This document shows positions 34,391 through 43,297 of a DNA stretch of 64,000 bases, one piece after another. The translations under genes and the position numbers were made by a program. The notes under the pieces were generated by a model. That model did not search any database. It was not told the origin of the DNA and saw only the letters and a program-made list of their open reading frames with translations. Each line of letters starts with the position of its first letter. The first letter of the stretch is position 1. The DNA comes from Sulfoacidibacillus ferrooxidans (GTDB taxonomy: Bacteria > Bacillota > Bacilli > Alicyclobacillales > SLC66), in assembly GCF_022606465.1 (NCBI RefSeq), contig NZ_JALBUF010000001.1, positions 186,001 through 250,000 on the forward strand, given 5' to 3'.

Positions 34391-35806
34391 TCATAGCTTT
34401 GTTTTTACAAACTCTAAGCTTTGCAATGCAGCCTTTTTACCTTGCGCAATACAATCAGGGATACCTACTCCTCGAAATGCTGCCCCCGTAATCATAACAC
34501 CTGGATAATCAGATGCTATGATGTCTTCGATCATATGCAATCGTTCTAGATGCCCTACTGTATATTGTGGCATACTACTTTCCCAACGATTTACCCATGT
34601 ACGTTTGGGAACGGCAGTACTGCCCATGATCTTATGTAGGTCATCCAAAACACGCTCGACAATCATATCGTCCGTTTCAAGTAGTATGCTTGCATCGTCA
34701 GACCTACCTACAAAACAGCGCAAAGCCACATCTTGTCCACCAGTGCTGTGTGGCCATTTTGATGATAGCCATGTACATGCAGTAATCGTTGTTTGTTCAA
34801 TACGCGGTACCACAAAACCAGATCCTTCAAGCGTTACTTGAAAATGCTGCGCATCAAAAAGCAACGTGACAATGGCAACTGAACCGTATGGAATTTGATC
34901 TAGCAACGCTGTGAGAGGTTTGTGTTTAAACATTTTTGCAGTAACAAATGCAGGTGTAGTCACAATTACTGCGTCTACGTGCATACTATCGCCCGTTGAT
35001 AAAGATAACTGATAGCCATGCGAAATATCTTCTTCTATGTGCGAAACGGCAACTCCCCGCAACATATGAATGGCTTCAAGTTCTTTTTCTAACTGGTCGA
35101 TGATTGTTTGTAAACCATTTTTCAAGCTGCGAAATGCACTCTGTTGAGGGCCACGAATGCGTTCACGTGCCTTTTTAGTATACTCCTGCAGACCGAGCAG
35201 TAAACTTCCATACTCCTGTTCAAGGGTTCGGAATTCCGGGAATGTCGCTAATAGTCCCAATTGATCTGCGTGCCCTCCATAAATTCCTGATACAACCGCT
35301 TCTGCAATCCTTTCTACCATCTCACGACCCAATCTTCGAGTAAGAAATCGCCCTAAAGATTCATCTTCTAAAGGTGATTGATCAGACATCGTAAAATCTT
35401 CAAGTGCCCTATGTTTACCTTCTTGTGTCAATAAATCTGTATCACGAATAACTTCTTCATACATTGGTATTCCCATGTAAGTTCCAGAAGGGAATGGATG
35501 CAATTGCAAGTCATGTACAAGAAATGTTTTAGCAGCAAGAGGACTCGTCTCAACCAATTGATCTGTTAACCCAAGCTCTTGACACAATTCAAGTGCAGCA
35601 GGCTTTCGTGCCAAAAAAGAATCAGCCCCACTTTCAATGACATTGCCATCTGCCCGCACAGTCCCAATCTTACCACCTAGACAATCTGCTTTTTCTATAA
35701 GAGTGATGTTTACGTCAGCACCAGCTTGCTGCGCCTGTAAAAGTGTGTAGGCTGCAGATAACCCGGTGATTCCACCACCTATTACGGCAATATGCGGTTT
35801 ACTCAT
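34391..35806 (-). CDS. cgoX: Coproporphyrinogen III oxidase (HemY/CgoX type)
   Basis: A 471-residue FAD protein. AVIGGGITGLSAAYTLLQA at the N-terminus is the FAD Rossmann motif, ESGADSFLARKPAALEL and SGIYGGHADQLGLLATFPEF are typical, and GVMITGAAFRGVGIPDCIAQG closes the FAD site. In Gram-positive bacteria it oxidises coproporphyrinogen III to coproporphyrin III with oxygen. The ATG at 35806 overlaps the hemH stop (ATGA), showing translational coupling. Older names are hemY and hemG. Confidence 0.93.
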   Translation of the reverse strand: MSKPHIAVIGGGITGLSAAYTLLQAQQAGADVNITLIEKADCLGGKIGTVRADGNVIESGADSFLARKPAALELCQELGLTDQLVETSPLAAKTFLVHDLQLHPFPSGTYMGIPMYEEVIRDTDLLTQEGKHRALEDFTMSDQSPLEDESLGRFLTRRLGREMVERIAEAVVSGIYGGHADQLGLLATFPEFRTLEQEYGSLLLGLQEYTKKARERIRGPQQSAFRSLKNGLQTIIDQLEKELEAIHMLRGVAVSHIEEDISHGYQLSLSTGDSMHVDAVIVTTPAFVTAKMFKHKPLTALLDQIPYGSVAIVTLLFDAQHFQVTLEGSGFVVPRIEQTTITACTWLSSKWPHSTGGQDVALRCFVGRSDDASILLETDDMIVERVLDDLHKIMGSTAVPKRTWVNRWESSMPQYTVGHLERLHMIEDIIASDYPGVMITGAAFRGVGIPDCIAQGKKAALQSLEFVKTKL

Positions 35807-36744
35807 AGCAACCCTTTCTCTTTGCAAACTGCCGTAATCGATTGCTTTAGAGCATCAATTAATCGTGGGTCTGCATTAAGCGATGCTGTTCGTTCAAAAT
35901 GTATTTGTTTCACCTTTGCACGCTTTTGAGCTTCAATATCCAAATCGTAAAGCACTTCTAGATGATCTGATACAAACCCTACGGGACAATCCAGAACAGC
36001 TGTATACCCTGCCTCTGCGAGATCATCAATCACTGTAAGAATATCTGGACCAAGCCAGGGTTCTTCAGTACGACCCGCACTTTGCCAAGCAAATTGCCAA
36101 TCAGAAAAGCCAATGCGCAAAGCTAAAGCACGACTCGTCTCAAGCAATTGTTCTGGATATGGATCTCCTTGATCGAGTATTCTGCGTGGTAAACTATGTG
36201 CCGAGAACACCAATTTTAGATGTTCTTTTTCTGCGTCTGAAAATTTTCCCATCTCGTGTCTCAGTCGTTCTTCCAATGCATCGAGTAGAGATGGCTCTAA
36301 ATGCCAACTCTCTACAAAAGAAAGATCAGAGAAGTTTTGCGCTAGCGCTGCCTCGTTAGCTTCTCGCTCATACACACCTACGCTCATAGACGAAAAGTGT
36401 GGTGCAAGGACAATGCCTACTGCAGCATCCGCCCCATCTTTGACAAACTGCGATACTGCATCTTCTATAAACGGTGCACAATGTTTCATGCCAATGTAAA
36501 CTGTAAAGTGGACATTGCCTGTATTGTGCTTATTTAATGCCTCTTCTAGTAAGTGCGCTTCCTGATGTGTTATTTCAATTAAAGGAGAACATCCGCCAAT
36601 AGCTTCATAGCGGCCAATCAATTCATCCAACTGCTCTTTTGTAGGTTTTCTTCCACGGCGAATATGAATATAAAACGATTCTACTTCATCAAGATTGGCG
36701 GGTGTTCCATAGGCCATCAACAACACGGCAATATGCTTGTCCAC
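35803..36744 (-). CDS. hemH: Coproporphyrin ferrochelatase
   Basis: A 313-residue soluble ferrochelatase that inserts Fe(II) into coproporphyrin III (also named cpfC). The N-terminal VLLMAYGTPANLDEVESFY, the metal-site segment SAHSLPRRILDQGDPYP with its His, and CPVGFVSDHLEVLYDLD with conserved His and Glu are all present. It lies 18 bp after hemE and overlaps cgoX by 4 bp. The enzyme for the last step (hemQ/chdC) is not in the window. Confidence 0.94.
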   Translation of the reverse strand: MDKHIAVLLMAYGTPANLDEVESFYIHIRRGRKPTKEQLDELIGRYEAIGGCSPLIEITHQEAHLLEEALNKHNTGNVHFTVYIGMKHCAPFIEDAVSQFVKDGADAAVGIVLAPHFSSMSVGVYEREANEAALAQNFSDLSFVESWHLEPSLLDALEERLRHEMGKFSDAEKEHLKLVFSAHSLPRRILDQGDPYPEQLLETSRALALRIGFSDWQFAWQSAGRTEEPWLGPDILTVIDDLAEAGYTAVLDCPVGFVSDHLEVLYDLDIEAQKRAKVKQIHFERTASLNADPRLIDALKQSITAVCKEKGLL

Positions 36745-36762
36745 TTCAATAAACCTCCTTGA

Positions 36763-37803
36763 CTATCCGCGCAATGCGCGTTCACTATACTCATGAACAA
36801 AAGTTGTCAGTCGTTGCAACTGTTCACCAGATACAGAAGGAAATACGCCATGACCTAAATTGAATACAAAACCAGGTTGCTCAATCCCCATATCGATAAT
36901 CGACTCTGCTCTCCGCTGAATCTCAGGCCACGGGGCTAGTAACACCGCTGGATCTAAATTGCCCTGTATAGCCACGTTGCGTCCGAGTTTCCCTCTTGCA
37001 GTCCGAATTGGAACACGCCAATCAACGCCGTACACATCTGCTCCAGCTTTAGCAAACAGGGGAAGCAATTCTCCAGTTGTTACGCCAAAGTAAATTCGCG
37101 GTGCATGCAGATCTGCCAGTTCAGAAAATATCCGTTCCATCGTAGGCAATACGTATTCAGCGTAGTCATCTGGTGCCAAACTGCCAACCCAACTATCAAA
37201 AATCTGAACTGCCGATGCGCCCGCCTGTATTTGTGCACGTAAATACGTGATCACCATATCTCCTAAGCGATCCATCAAGCCATACCACATCTTTGGTTCT
37301 CCATACATCATCGCTTTTGTTCGCAAATAATCGCGGGATGGTCCACCCTCAATCATGTAACTTGCAAGGGTAAACGGTCCCCCAGCAAATCCAAGTAGTG
37401 GAACCTTTAACTCCCGTGCAAGTATGCGAATCGTTTCAAGCACATAAGGTAAGTCCGACTCTGGATCAATGGGCCTTAGACGTTCGATATCACTTGCTTG
37501 TCGAATCGGATGTTCCATCACAGGTCCACGATCTTTTTGAATTTCAAACGGCATACCCATCGGTGCAATAGGAACCATAATATCAGAAAATAATATTGCT
37601 GCATCTACCCCAAGCTGTTTTACAGGTGATAAAGTTACCTGCACACATATCTCGGGATTCTCACATATTTCTATGAGGCTATATCGTTTTCGTACATCGC
37701 GATAATCCGGCTGATACCGCCCTGCTTGACGCATATACCATACTGGGATACGCGATACGGATTCACGGCGACAAGCGCGTAAAAAAAGATCATTTTCAAT
37801 CAT
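36763..37803 (-). CDS. hemE: Uroporphyrinogen III decarboxylase
   Basis: A 346-residue TIM-barrel enzyme that removes four carboxyls from uroporphyrinogen III. The N-terminal PVWYMRQAGRYQPDYR motif holds the substrate-binding Arg residues, and LFSDIMVPIAPMGMPFEIQ and NLGHGVFPSVSGEQL are typical. First gene of hemE-hemH-cgoX, the same order as in Bacillus subtilis. A promoter with an inverted repeat lies just upstream. Confidence 0.95.
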   Translation of the reverse strand: MIENDLFLRACRRESVSRIPVWYMRQAGRYQPDYRDVRKRYSLIEICENPEICVQVTLSPVKQLGVDAAILFSDIMVPIAPMGMPFEIQKDRGPVMEHPIRQASDIERLRPIDPESDLPYVLETIRILARELKVPLLGFAGGPFTLASYMIEGGPSRDYLRTKAMMYGEPKMWYGLMDRLGDMVITYLRAQIQAGASAVQIFDSWVGSLAPDDYAEYVLPTMERIFSELADLHAPRIYFGVTTGELLPLFAKAGADVYGVDWRVPIRTARGKLGRNVAIQGNLDPAVLLAPWPEIQRRAESIIDMGIEQPGFVFNLGHGVFPSVSGEQLQRLTTFVHEYSERALRG

Positions 37804-37823
37804 TTGGAAGAAGGCCTCTTTTC

Positions 37824-37879
37824 ACTACAATATAGGTTTATCATAGCACATTGTAGTCCCTCACCGAAAAGCGTAACAA
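37824..37879 (-). promoter_or_regulatory. hemE operon promoter with inverted repeat
   Basis: On the minus strand TTGTTA (37879-37874) and TACAAT (37855-37850) are separated by 18 bp and form a plausible sigma-A promoter. ACTACAAT (37824-37831) and ATTGTAGT (37850-37857) are exact inverted repeats spanning the -10 and the transcription start, so a repressor could act there. It does not match the PerR or Fur consensus well. Confidence 0.45.
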
Positions 37880-37992
37880 TTAACGACACATCCTCGTTAC
37901 ACATTGAATGCAACCGAGCAGTGATGTATGATGGCAGAGGAATATACCAGTTTTTCTTATGCTATTACTGTTTGTAAGGGGGCTTTTGCGAT

Positions 37993-38502
37993 ATGCCTAC
38001 TTTTTCCGAGGATACTCTACAACTATTAAGCACCATCGCTATTATTATTTTTGCTGTCACAGTTATTTTTGTCCGCCTACATGCTGCCAAAAAACCAACG
38101 TCTAGCAAAAAGATTTTAATCCCACCATTAGGGATGGTCACAGGGTTTTTCATGTTCGTTTTCCCATTTATGCGAATTCCATTGTCTTATGCTGTCGTCG
38201 CGTTTTTATTTGGATGTATCTTCTCTATTCCACTGATCATTAGTTCCAAGATGGAGCGCGTGAATGAAGACGTGTATTTGCGCCGATCACCCGCCTTCAT
38301 CATCGTTTTAATTGTTTTATTGATTATCCGTCTAGCACTGCATACCTATATTGAATCTTACGTTACCATTGCGCAGACAGGAAGTATTTTCTTCATTCTT
38401 GCTTTCGGAATGTTATTGCCTTGGCGCATCATCATGTTCCTCAAATATCGCAAATTTTTACATGAAACAAATTCACCAATGCGCAGTGTGACAGAATCCT
38501 AA
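37993..38502 (+). CDS. ccdC: CcdC-family membrane protein
   Basis: A 169-residue protein with about five membrane helices, matching CcdC (DUF1453) of bacilli: IFVRLHAAKKPTSSKKILIP, then LRRSPAFIIVLIVLLIIRLAL and FGMLLPWRIIMFLKYRKFL. It is linked to cytochrome c and endospore maturation in Bacillus through the ccdA locus, but its biochemical role is not defined. ccdA and ccdB are not adjacent here. Ribosome site GGGGG at a slightly long distance. Confidence 0.8.
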   Translation: MPTFSEDTLQLLSTIAIIIFAVTVIFVRLHAAKKPTSSKKILIPPLGMVTGFFMFVFPFMRIPLSYAVVAFLFGCIFSIPLIISSKMERVNEDVYLRRSPAFIIVLIVLLIIRLALHTYIESYVTIAQTGSIFFILAFGMLLPWRIIMFLKYRKFLHETNSPMRSVTES

Positions 38503-38503
38503 A

Positions 38504-38610
38504 ATGAAATATCGTCATTCTTTAAACACATTATAAAAAGATGGTACGCATAGGACACCTCCTCTATTGTCAAGCTAAGTGCATGGCGATATTTCATGGA
38601 GGTGTTTTTT
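38504..38610 (+). promoter_or_regulatory. Structured leader with possible pseudoknot or attenuator
   Basis: Two interleaved pairings lie between ccdC and the NlpC/P60 gene. Arm A, ATGAAATATCG (38504-38514), pairs exactly with CGATATTTCAT (38587-38597). Arm B, ACACCTCC (38555-38562), pairs exactly with GGAGGTGT (38598-38605). The two 3' arms abut, giving H-type pseudoknot geometry (A-B-A'-B'). The B' arm is the gene's Shine-Dalgarno and is followed by TTTTT, so stem B alone also looks like an intrinsic terminator. Either way it could control the downstream gene. Confidence 0.45.
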
Positions 38611-38615
38611 GCATT

Positions 38616-39644
38616 ATGAAGGTTTCTTTGTTACCCACTGCCGTCGCGCTTCTGACTTTACTTAGCATAACTAGCTGTGGTCAGCCCACTGCCGCACCTT
38701 CTTCGCATAGTACACCGCAAACCAGTGCTTATGTAGACCAATCGCTCCAACGCTTCTACCATATTCTTGGGACAGAATATGATTCGATCAATCATACAGT
38801 AACCGTGCATGTTTCACGTATACACACAGGCCCTGTCAATGCGCAAACGATGCGTAAAATCGGAAGTGAAGCAACCATTGATTCTGCTGATGTAGGTGGC
38901 ATTGTCAACTTTGCAACAGCTGAATACCCTAAGAAACACATCACCCGTGTGCGTGTACTCGATCATTCACTAGGGTGGAATTTCTCTAAAACAGGCCAGC
39001 ACTCTGGGGGCGTTCGTGCAGAATCATCAGCTGGTGGCAATTCTATGACGGCCGCCTCTCTCAGTCGTGGCACCGTGGACACCAATGGAGCTAAGACCAT
39101 CGCCAGTATCCCAGTACCTTCAACTACAGGATCGAGTGATGCGAGCCAGACACAAACAGATACCAGTTCATCATCTAATTCACCATCTAGTACGATCCAC
39201 ATTCCTCCTACAGGTGTGCGCATAGATCCCAATCTCACACCTGTAGCTGGGATCCATGCATCTTATGCTGCTAAAGTACAAGCTGTAGAACAAATTGCAC
39301 AAAGCAAACTTGGCACGCCCTACATTTGGGGGCACAATGAAGATCGTGGCCAATATGGTTTTGATTGTAGCAACTATACAGAGTACGTGTATCACCATGC
39401 GCTGGGTTATCTATTTACTACATCAAGCAAAGGGCAGTACGAAAATGTAGGTGATCCCGTTTCGACGAGTTCAATGGCACCTGGTGATTTGCTTATCTTT
39501 GACGATGGCGGACACGTCGGGATCTATGTAGGCCATGGCGAAATGATTCAAGAAGGAGGTGGCTTGCACAAGGTCGGTTATTTACCTGTGCACCCAGGTT
39601 CTTATTGGTACAATCATTTATCTGCTGTTAAAAGAATGTTCTAG
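38616..39644 (+). CDS. NlpC/P60 endopeptidase lipoprotein
   Basis: A 342-residue secreted protein. The signal peptide ends in a lipobox-like SITSC, so it is probably membrane-anchored. A middle stretch of about 60 residues is Ser/Thr/Gln-rich linker. The C-terminal NlpC/P60 domain has the catalytic Cys in FDCSNYTEYVY, His in GGHVGIYVG and MAPGDLLIFDDGG between, so it should cleave D-Glu-diamino acid bonds in wall peptides. ATG 38616 is 11 nt after GGAGGTG. The TAG stop falls at the edge of MITE copy 4 and the inserted G keeps it intact. Confidence 0.87.
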   Translation: MKVSLLPTAVALLTLLSITSCGQPTAAPSSHSTPQTSAYVDQSLQRFYHILGTEYDSINHTVTVHVSRIHTGPVNAQTMRKIGSEATIDSADVGGIVNFATAEYPKKHITRVRVLDHSLGWNFSKTGQHSGGVRAESSAGGNSMTAASLSRGTVDTNGAKTIASIPVPSTTGSSDASQTQTDTSSSSNSPSSTIHIPPTGVRIDPNLTPVAGIHASYAAKVQAVEQIAQSKLGTPYIWGHNEDRGQYGFDCSNYTEYVYHHALGYLFTTSSKGQYENVGDPVSTSSMAPGDLLIFDDGGHVGIYVGHGEMIQEGGGLHKVGYLPVHPGSYWYNHLSAVKRMF

Positions 39645-39798
39645 AGGTTGTTCAAAAAAGGGTCAGAATTCCCCGGCACATGGCAGCGTCAGCGCCAAGA
39701 ACGCTCCCTCACGTACCCAAAACGTACGCTCAGTCCACATTCTTGGCTTGCTTCCTTGCACTGCGCGGGTCTTACCTGCCCCCTTTTTGAACAGGCTC
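39644..39798 (-). mobile_element. MITE-like element, copy 4 (inverted)
   Basis: 155 bp in the opposite orientation to the other copies. The target TTCTA (TAGAA on the element strand) is duplicated at 39639-39643 and 39799-39803. Its first base completes the TAG stop of the NlpC/P60 gene. It is nearly identical to copy 1 apart from a few substitutions at the inner ends. It separates the gene from its terminator hairpin at 39813-39876. Confidence 0.82.
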
Positions 39799-39811
39799 TT
39801 CTAGAAAACAA

Positions 39812-39876
39812 TACGAAAAAGATCTGGTCCACAGACAACATATCGTCTTTGGCATCAGATCTTTTTCGTATTTCAT
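39812..39876. terminator. 17-bp perfect bidirectional terminator hairpin
   Basis: AATACGAAAAAGATCTG pairs exactly with CAGATCTTTTTCGTATT across a loop of about 29 nt, between the NlpC/P60 gene and the convergent NhaC gene. A- and T-rich arms give U-rich ends on both strands. MITE copy 4 lies between it and the NlpC gene. Confidence 0.75.
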
Positions 39877-39881
39877 CGACA

Positions 39882-41423
39882 TTACATGACGAATCCCGCA
39901 ATTGCATAACCGATAGTGGCAGCACCACCTGCGACTAATGTGGATTTTAACAATGAATTAGAAAAACTAACGACTGGTAATTTCATGACAGTCGCCATAG
40001 CAACCGTATTATCACTTAATGGGGAAGCAAAGCCCCCTAGAGTGCCACTTGCAAATACAGCTGCCGCAATGAGCGCTAATGAAGCGTGAGTTGACATCGC
40101 TAGTGAGAAACCTAGCGGCATAAGAATTCCCCACGTTCCAAATGATGACCCAATAAAATACGAAATCACAGACCCCAAAACAAAAAGTGCTGGCGCAATC
40201 AACATCCTTGGTACAACTGCTCCCACTGTATGCGCAACATATGTGGAAAATCCAAGATCAGTAGAAACCCCCGAGACTGCCCACACAAAAACAAGTAATA
40301 CGATAACCGCCATCATCTGATTGCCCCCAGCGAGAATACCGTACATTAATTGGCCGATTTTTTGTCCTCGAAACAAATAAAATACAGAGGAAATAACCAG
40401 CGTAATTAAGATAGCTTGCAACATAGCTTCAGTGGCGTTAGCATTCATAAGAACACCAAAAAAGTTATTGGAAAGTGTGTGTCCGCTCCACCACGTGAGG
40501 AAAAAGGTTAATAGTAGAAGTAAAGCAATGGGTAAAATCAAATGCAAAGCAGAAGGTTTTGCCTCTTCACTCATAAGATCAATCGCTTCAGGTGGTGCTT
40601 CATCATGAGATGGATCATGCAGCGTTCCAAGTTTACCCATTTCCATTTGTATTCCATGATGCAAATGTCTTGCATGTGCAATCATAGCATACGATGGAGA
40701 AACTTTAGGTAAACGGTGTTCTTTTTTATTTTTTACATCTACAACAGGTGAAGCAGAAGAAACGGGAGATTTTTTTACATCCTTACTAAAAAAACTAATA
40801 TAGGCACCAATCACAAGAATAGCAATGGCAAAGAAGTTTAACGGAATCGTTGCTAAAAATAACGGATATGCACTTTCTTTACTGCCTATGTGTTTTAAAG
40901 AGACTGCAAGCAATCCAATCATATATCCTACAAAAGCTGTACCTATGGGAATAAGACTAATGAGCGGAGTTGCCGTTACATCAATCACATAAGCCATTTT
41001 CTGTGGACTAATATTTAATCGCTTGTTAATCGACGCCATAATAGGAGCTACTGCAATAATGCGAAAGTCTGGAGCCATAAATGTTCCAATAGACGTTAAC
41101 CACGCTACTCCAAAGGCCCCACGTACAGACTTTACCCGCGGCTCTAACCACTTTGCAAAACCATTCACACCGCCTGTAATGCGTACAAGACCGACAAAAG
41201 AACCAAACGTATATAAAAATAGAATCAAATGAATGTTCCCAGGTATGACAACCTCCTCGAATAAATAGTAAAGTGATTTGTTAATTCCTCCAAGCAACGT
41301 AGGTGCCATCATATATGACCCAACAAGTAACCCCACAACAAGTGCGGGAACAACTTGACGTGTGATCATGGCAAGTGGAATGACAACAATAAACGGCAAT
41401 AACGACCAAATGGTTGCATACAT
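39882..41423 (-). CDS. NhaC-family Na+/H+ antiporter
   Basis: A 513-residue protein with about 11-12 membrane helices and a long cytoplasmic loop (residues about 215-295, Lys/His/Glu-rich). Characteristic sequences include GTFMAPDFRIIAVAPIMASI, DVTATPLISLIPIGTAF and, near the C-terminus, SSFGTWGILMPLGFSLA and GTLGGFASPLSDNT. It should exchange cytoplasmic Na+ for H+ or carry a related organic ion; the wider family includes malate-lactate antiporters. ATG 41423 after AGGGGGG. Confidence 0.85.
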   Translation of the reverse strand: MYATIWSLLPFIVVIPLAMITRQVVPALVVGLLVGSYMMAPTLLGGINKSLYYLFEEVVIPGNIHLILFLYTFGSFVGLVRITGGVNGFAKWLEPRVKSVRGAFGVAWLTSIGTFMAPDFRIIAVAPIMASINKRLNISPQKMAYVIDVTATPLISLIPIGTAFVGYMIGLLAVSLKHIGSKESAYPLFLATIPLNFFAIAILVIGAYISFFSKDVKKSPVSSASPVVDVKNKKEHRLPKVSPSYAMIAHARHLHHGIQMEMGKLGTLHDPSHDEAPPEAIDLMSEEAKPSALHLILPIALLLLLTFFLTWWSGHTLSNNFFGVLMNANATEAMLQAILITLVISSVFYLFRGQKIGQLMYGILAGGNQMMAVIVLLVFVWAVSGVSTDLGFSTYVAHTVGAVVPRMLIAPALFVLGSVISYFIGSSFGTWGILMPLGFSLAMSTHASLALIAAAVFASGTLGGFASPLSDNTVAMATVMKLPVVSFSNSLLKSTLVAGGAATIGYAIAGFVM

Positions 41424-41559
41424 CAAACGAGCCCCCCTCTGGAGCCTAGTGTGAGCGTTACTACGTTATTTTTATACAAAAATGGTCACGCATGTCCACA
41501 ACTACTTCGCACATACTACATACATCTGAAACCAGAACGATCAGAAAGGCGTGCTCCCT

Positions 41560-42303
41560 ATGAATTCACAAGACAGTCCCTATACACAAGAACAACCTGT
41601 AAAAACAAAAAAATCAACCACAATTTGGTGGTCGATCGGGACAATTGTTGTTGGACTCATGGCTATTTGGGTGTATTTTCGTTATGAGCATGATGTTTCA
41701 TCATTTATTCGCCATTTAGGACCATTTGGAGTCATTGGTTCTATTGTGCTCATGGCTTTGTTGTGTATTATTCCCTTTCCCGCAGAATTTCTTATGATTA
41801 TAGACATGCAAATTTACGGGGTTTGGATGGGGATTCTCTATGTATGGATCGGAGCTATGGTCGGTTCTTATGTTACTTTTTTACTTGCTAAGCATTTTGG
41901 AGAAGGCTGGATCAAAAAATTTGTAGCTGACAAACATCTCAAGAAACTCAATGAACTAGTTGATAAGCATGGAGCACTAGGACTTTTTATGGCTAGACTT
42001 ATCCCCCTCATCCCATTTGTTGTTTTGAATTATGCATCTGCAATGTTGCCGGAAGTCGGTACTTGGACTTATCTATGGACAACAGGACTTGGTATCATGC
42101 CCTATGATCTAGGTGCCGCACTTGTATTCCTTGGATTTTCAAAGAAAACCCTTATATGGCTCATCGCAGGAGGAGTTGCACTGGTGATGATCTGGGTGGG
42201 TGCACTTTGGTTACAGCATCAATCAAAAAAGAAAGAAAAAACATCTATTGAGCACACATCGCTCACAAGAACTCAGAGCACACGACGTAAAACACATGCA
42301 TGA
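41560..42303 (+). CDS. TVP38/TMEM64-family (VTT domain) membrane protein
   Basis: A 247-residue protein: a hydrophilic N-terminus, a membrane helix (STTIWWSIGTIVVGLMAIWVY), then the VTT/SNARE-associated domain with IIPFPAEFLMIIDMQIYG, VGSYVTFLLAKHFGE and ARLIPLIPFVVLNYASA, and a Lys-rich tail. The family is related to DedA proteins and likely moves lipids or ions across the membrane; function is not established. It diverges from the NhaC gene. ATG 41560 has AAAGGC. Confidence 0.83.
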   Translation: MNSQDSPYTQEQPVKTKKSTTIWWSIGTIVVGLMAIWVYFRYEHDVSSFIRHLGPFGVIGSIVLMALLCIIPFPAEFLMIIDMQIYGVWMGILYVWIGAMVGSYVTFLLAKHFGEGWIKKFVADKHLKKLNELVDKHGALGLFMARLIPLIPFVVLNYASAMLPEVGTWTYLWTTGLGIMPYDLGAALVFLGFSKKTLIWLIAGGVALVMIWVGALWLQHQSKKKEKTSIEHTSLTRTQSTRRKTHA

Positions 42304-42334
42304 GCAGCCCGGTTCGTGAAGCAGAAACATGTTT

Positions 42335-43297
42335 TTAATACTCTGCTTCTACATCAACCTGTCCATGTAGTCGATCTCCCTGTACGTACCGTTGAAGATT
42401 CTCATAAAAGAATACACTTACATCTACCATAGAGCTTGGACCTGATATATGGGGTGTAATGACCACATTCGGCATTGTCCATAATGGACTTGCCTTTGGC
42501 AATGGCTCCGTATTAAAAACATCTAGTATAGCCACACTTTGTTCATGCCTTTGTAAAAAATGTACCAGATCATCTTCGTTTAAAACTGCACCACGCCCTA
42601 CATTAACAATGATTACGTCTGATTTCATCTGGTCAAATATTTTTCGATTAAAAACACCCTGAGTTGCTGCGGTATGTGGCAATGTAATAACGATAATATC
42701 TGCTTTCGCAACGAATTCTCCCCATTGGTTTGTACTATAGTGTTGATCTACCCAATGGGCACTGGCACTTGTTTTACTTAACCCAATAACTCGCATACCA
42801 AATGCTCTACCCAATCGAATCACTTCTTGACCAATGGATCCAATGCCAGCTATAGCCATAGTCTTATTGCGCATCAAAGGTACACTTTTTGGTTTCCAAA
42901 TCAATTCTTGCTGTTGAGTACGCCACATCTCCAATTGCTTTATCTGGTAAAGTACATGTGCAAACACATACTCTGCCATTGCTGCTCCAAACTGACCTAT
43001 AATCCGCGTTAGTACAACTTCTTTCGGTAATTGACGCGACAAAACGACATCATCTACACCTGCTCCCATCAATTGAACCCATTTCAAAGCTGGTGCTTTA
43101 GCGAATAACCTTATCGGAAACTTCCAGCAAAATATAATCTCTACTTGATCCAGAAGTGGTTCTACTTCTTCCTCAGAACTTGCTATATGAATGTTTGTGA
43201 CACCGAGATTGTGCAACTCCTTGGCACATAAAGCAGCAGCGCGTTCATGATAGACAAGTATGTAAGGATTAGCGTGTGTATACATTCTATCATTCAT
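42335..43297 (-). CDS. D-2-hydroxyacid dehydrogenase
   Basis: A 320-residue NAD-dependent dehydrogenase of the D-isomer-specific family. The Rossmann motif is AIAGIGSIGQEVIRLG (near 140), followed by NVGRGAVLNEDDLVHFL with the catalytic Arg, a Glu in DVFNTEPLP and the catalytic His in VITPHISGPSS. It likely reduces a 2-oxo acid or glyoxylate-type substrate. ATG 43297 is preceded by GGGGTGAT and overlaps the end of the Nudix gene by 8 bp, so the three genes 44878-42335 form one operon. Confidence 0.86.
   Translation of the reverse strand: MNDRMYTHANPYILVYHERAAALCAKELHNLGVTNIHIASSEEEVEPLLDQVEIIFCWKFPIRLFAKAPALKWVQLMGAGVDDVVLSRQLPKEVVLTRIIGQFGAAMAEYVFAHVLYQIKQLEMWRTQQQELIWKPKSVPLMRNKTMAIAGIGSIGQEVIRLGRAFGMRVIGLSKTSASAHWVDQHYSTNQWGEFVAKADIIVITLPHTAATQGVFNRKIFDQMKSDVIIVNVGRGAVLNEDDLVHFLQRHEQSVAILDVFNTEPLPKASPLWTMPNVVITPHISGPSSMVDVSVFFYENLQRYVQGDRLHGQVDVEAEY

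Noticed and set aside
38504-38616. c-di-AMP (ydaO/yuaA) riboswitch upstream of the NlpC/P60 gene
   Set aside because: The leader is too short and lacks the conserved blocks of that motif; reported instead as an unassigned structured leader.
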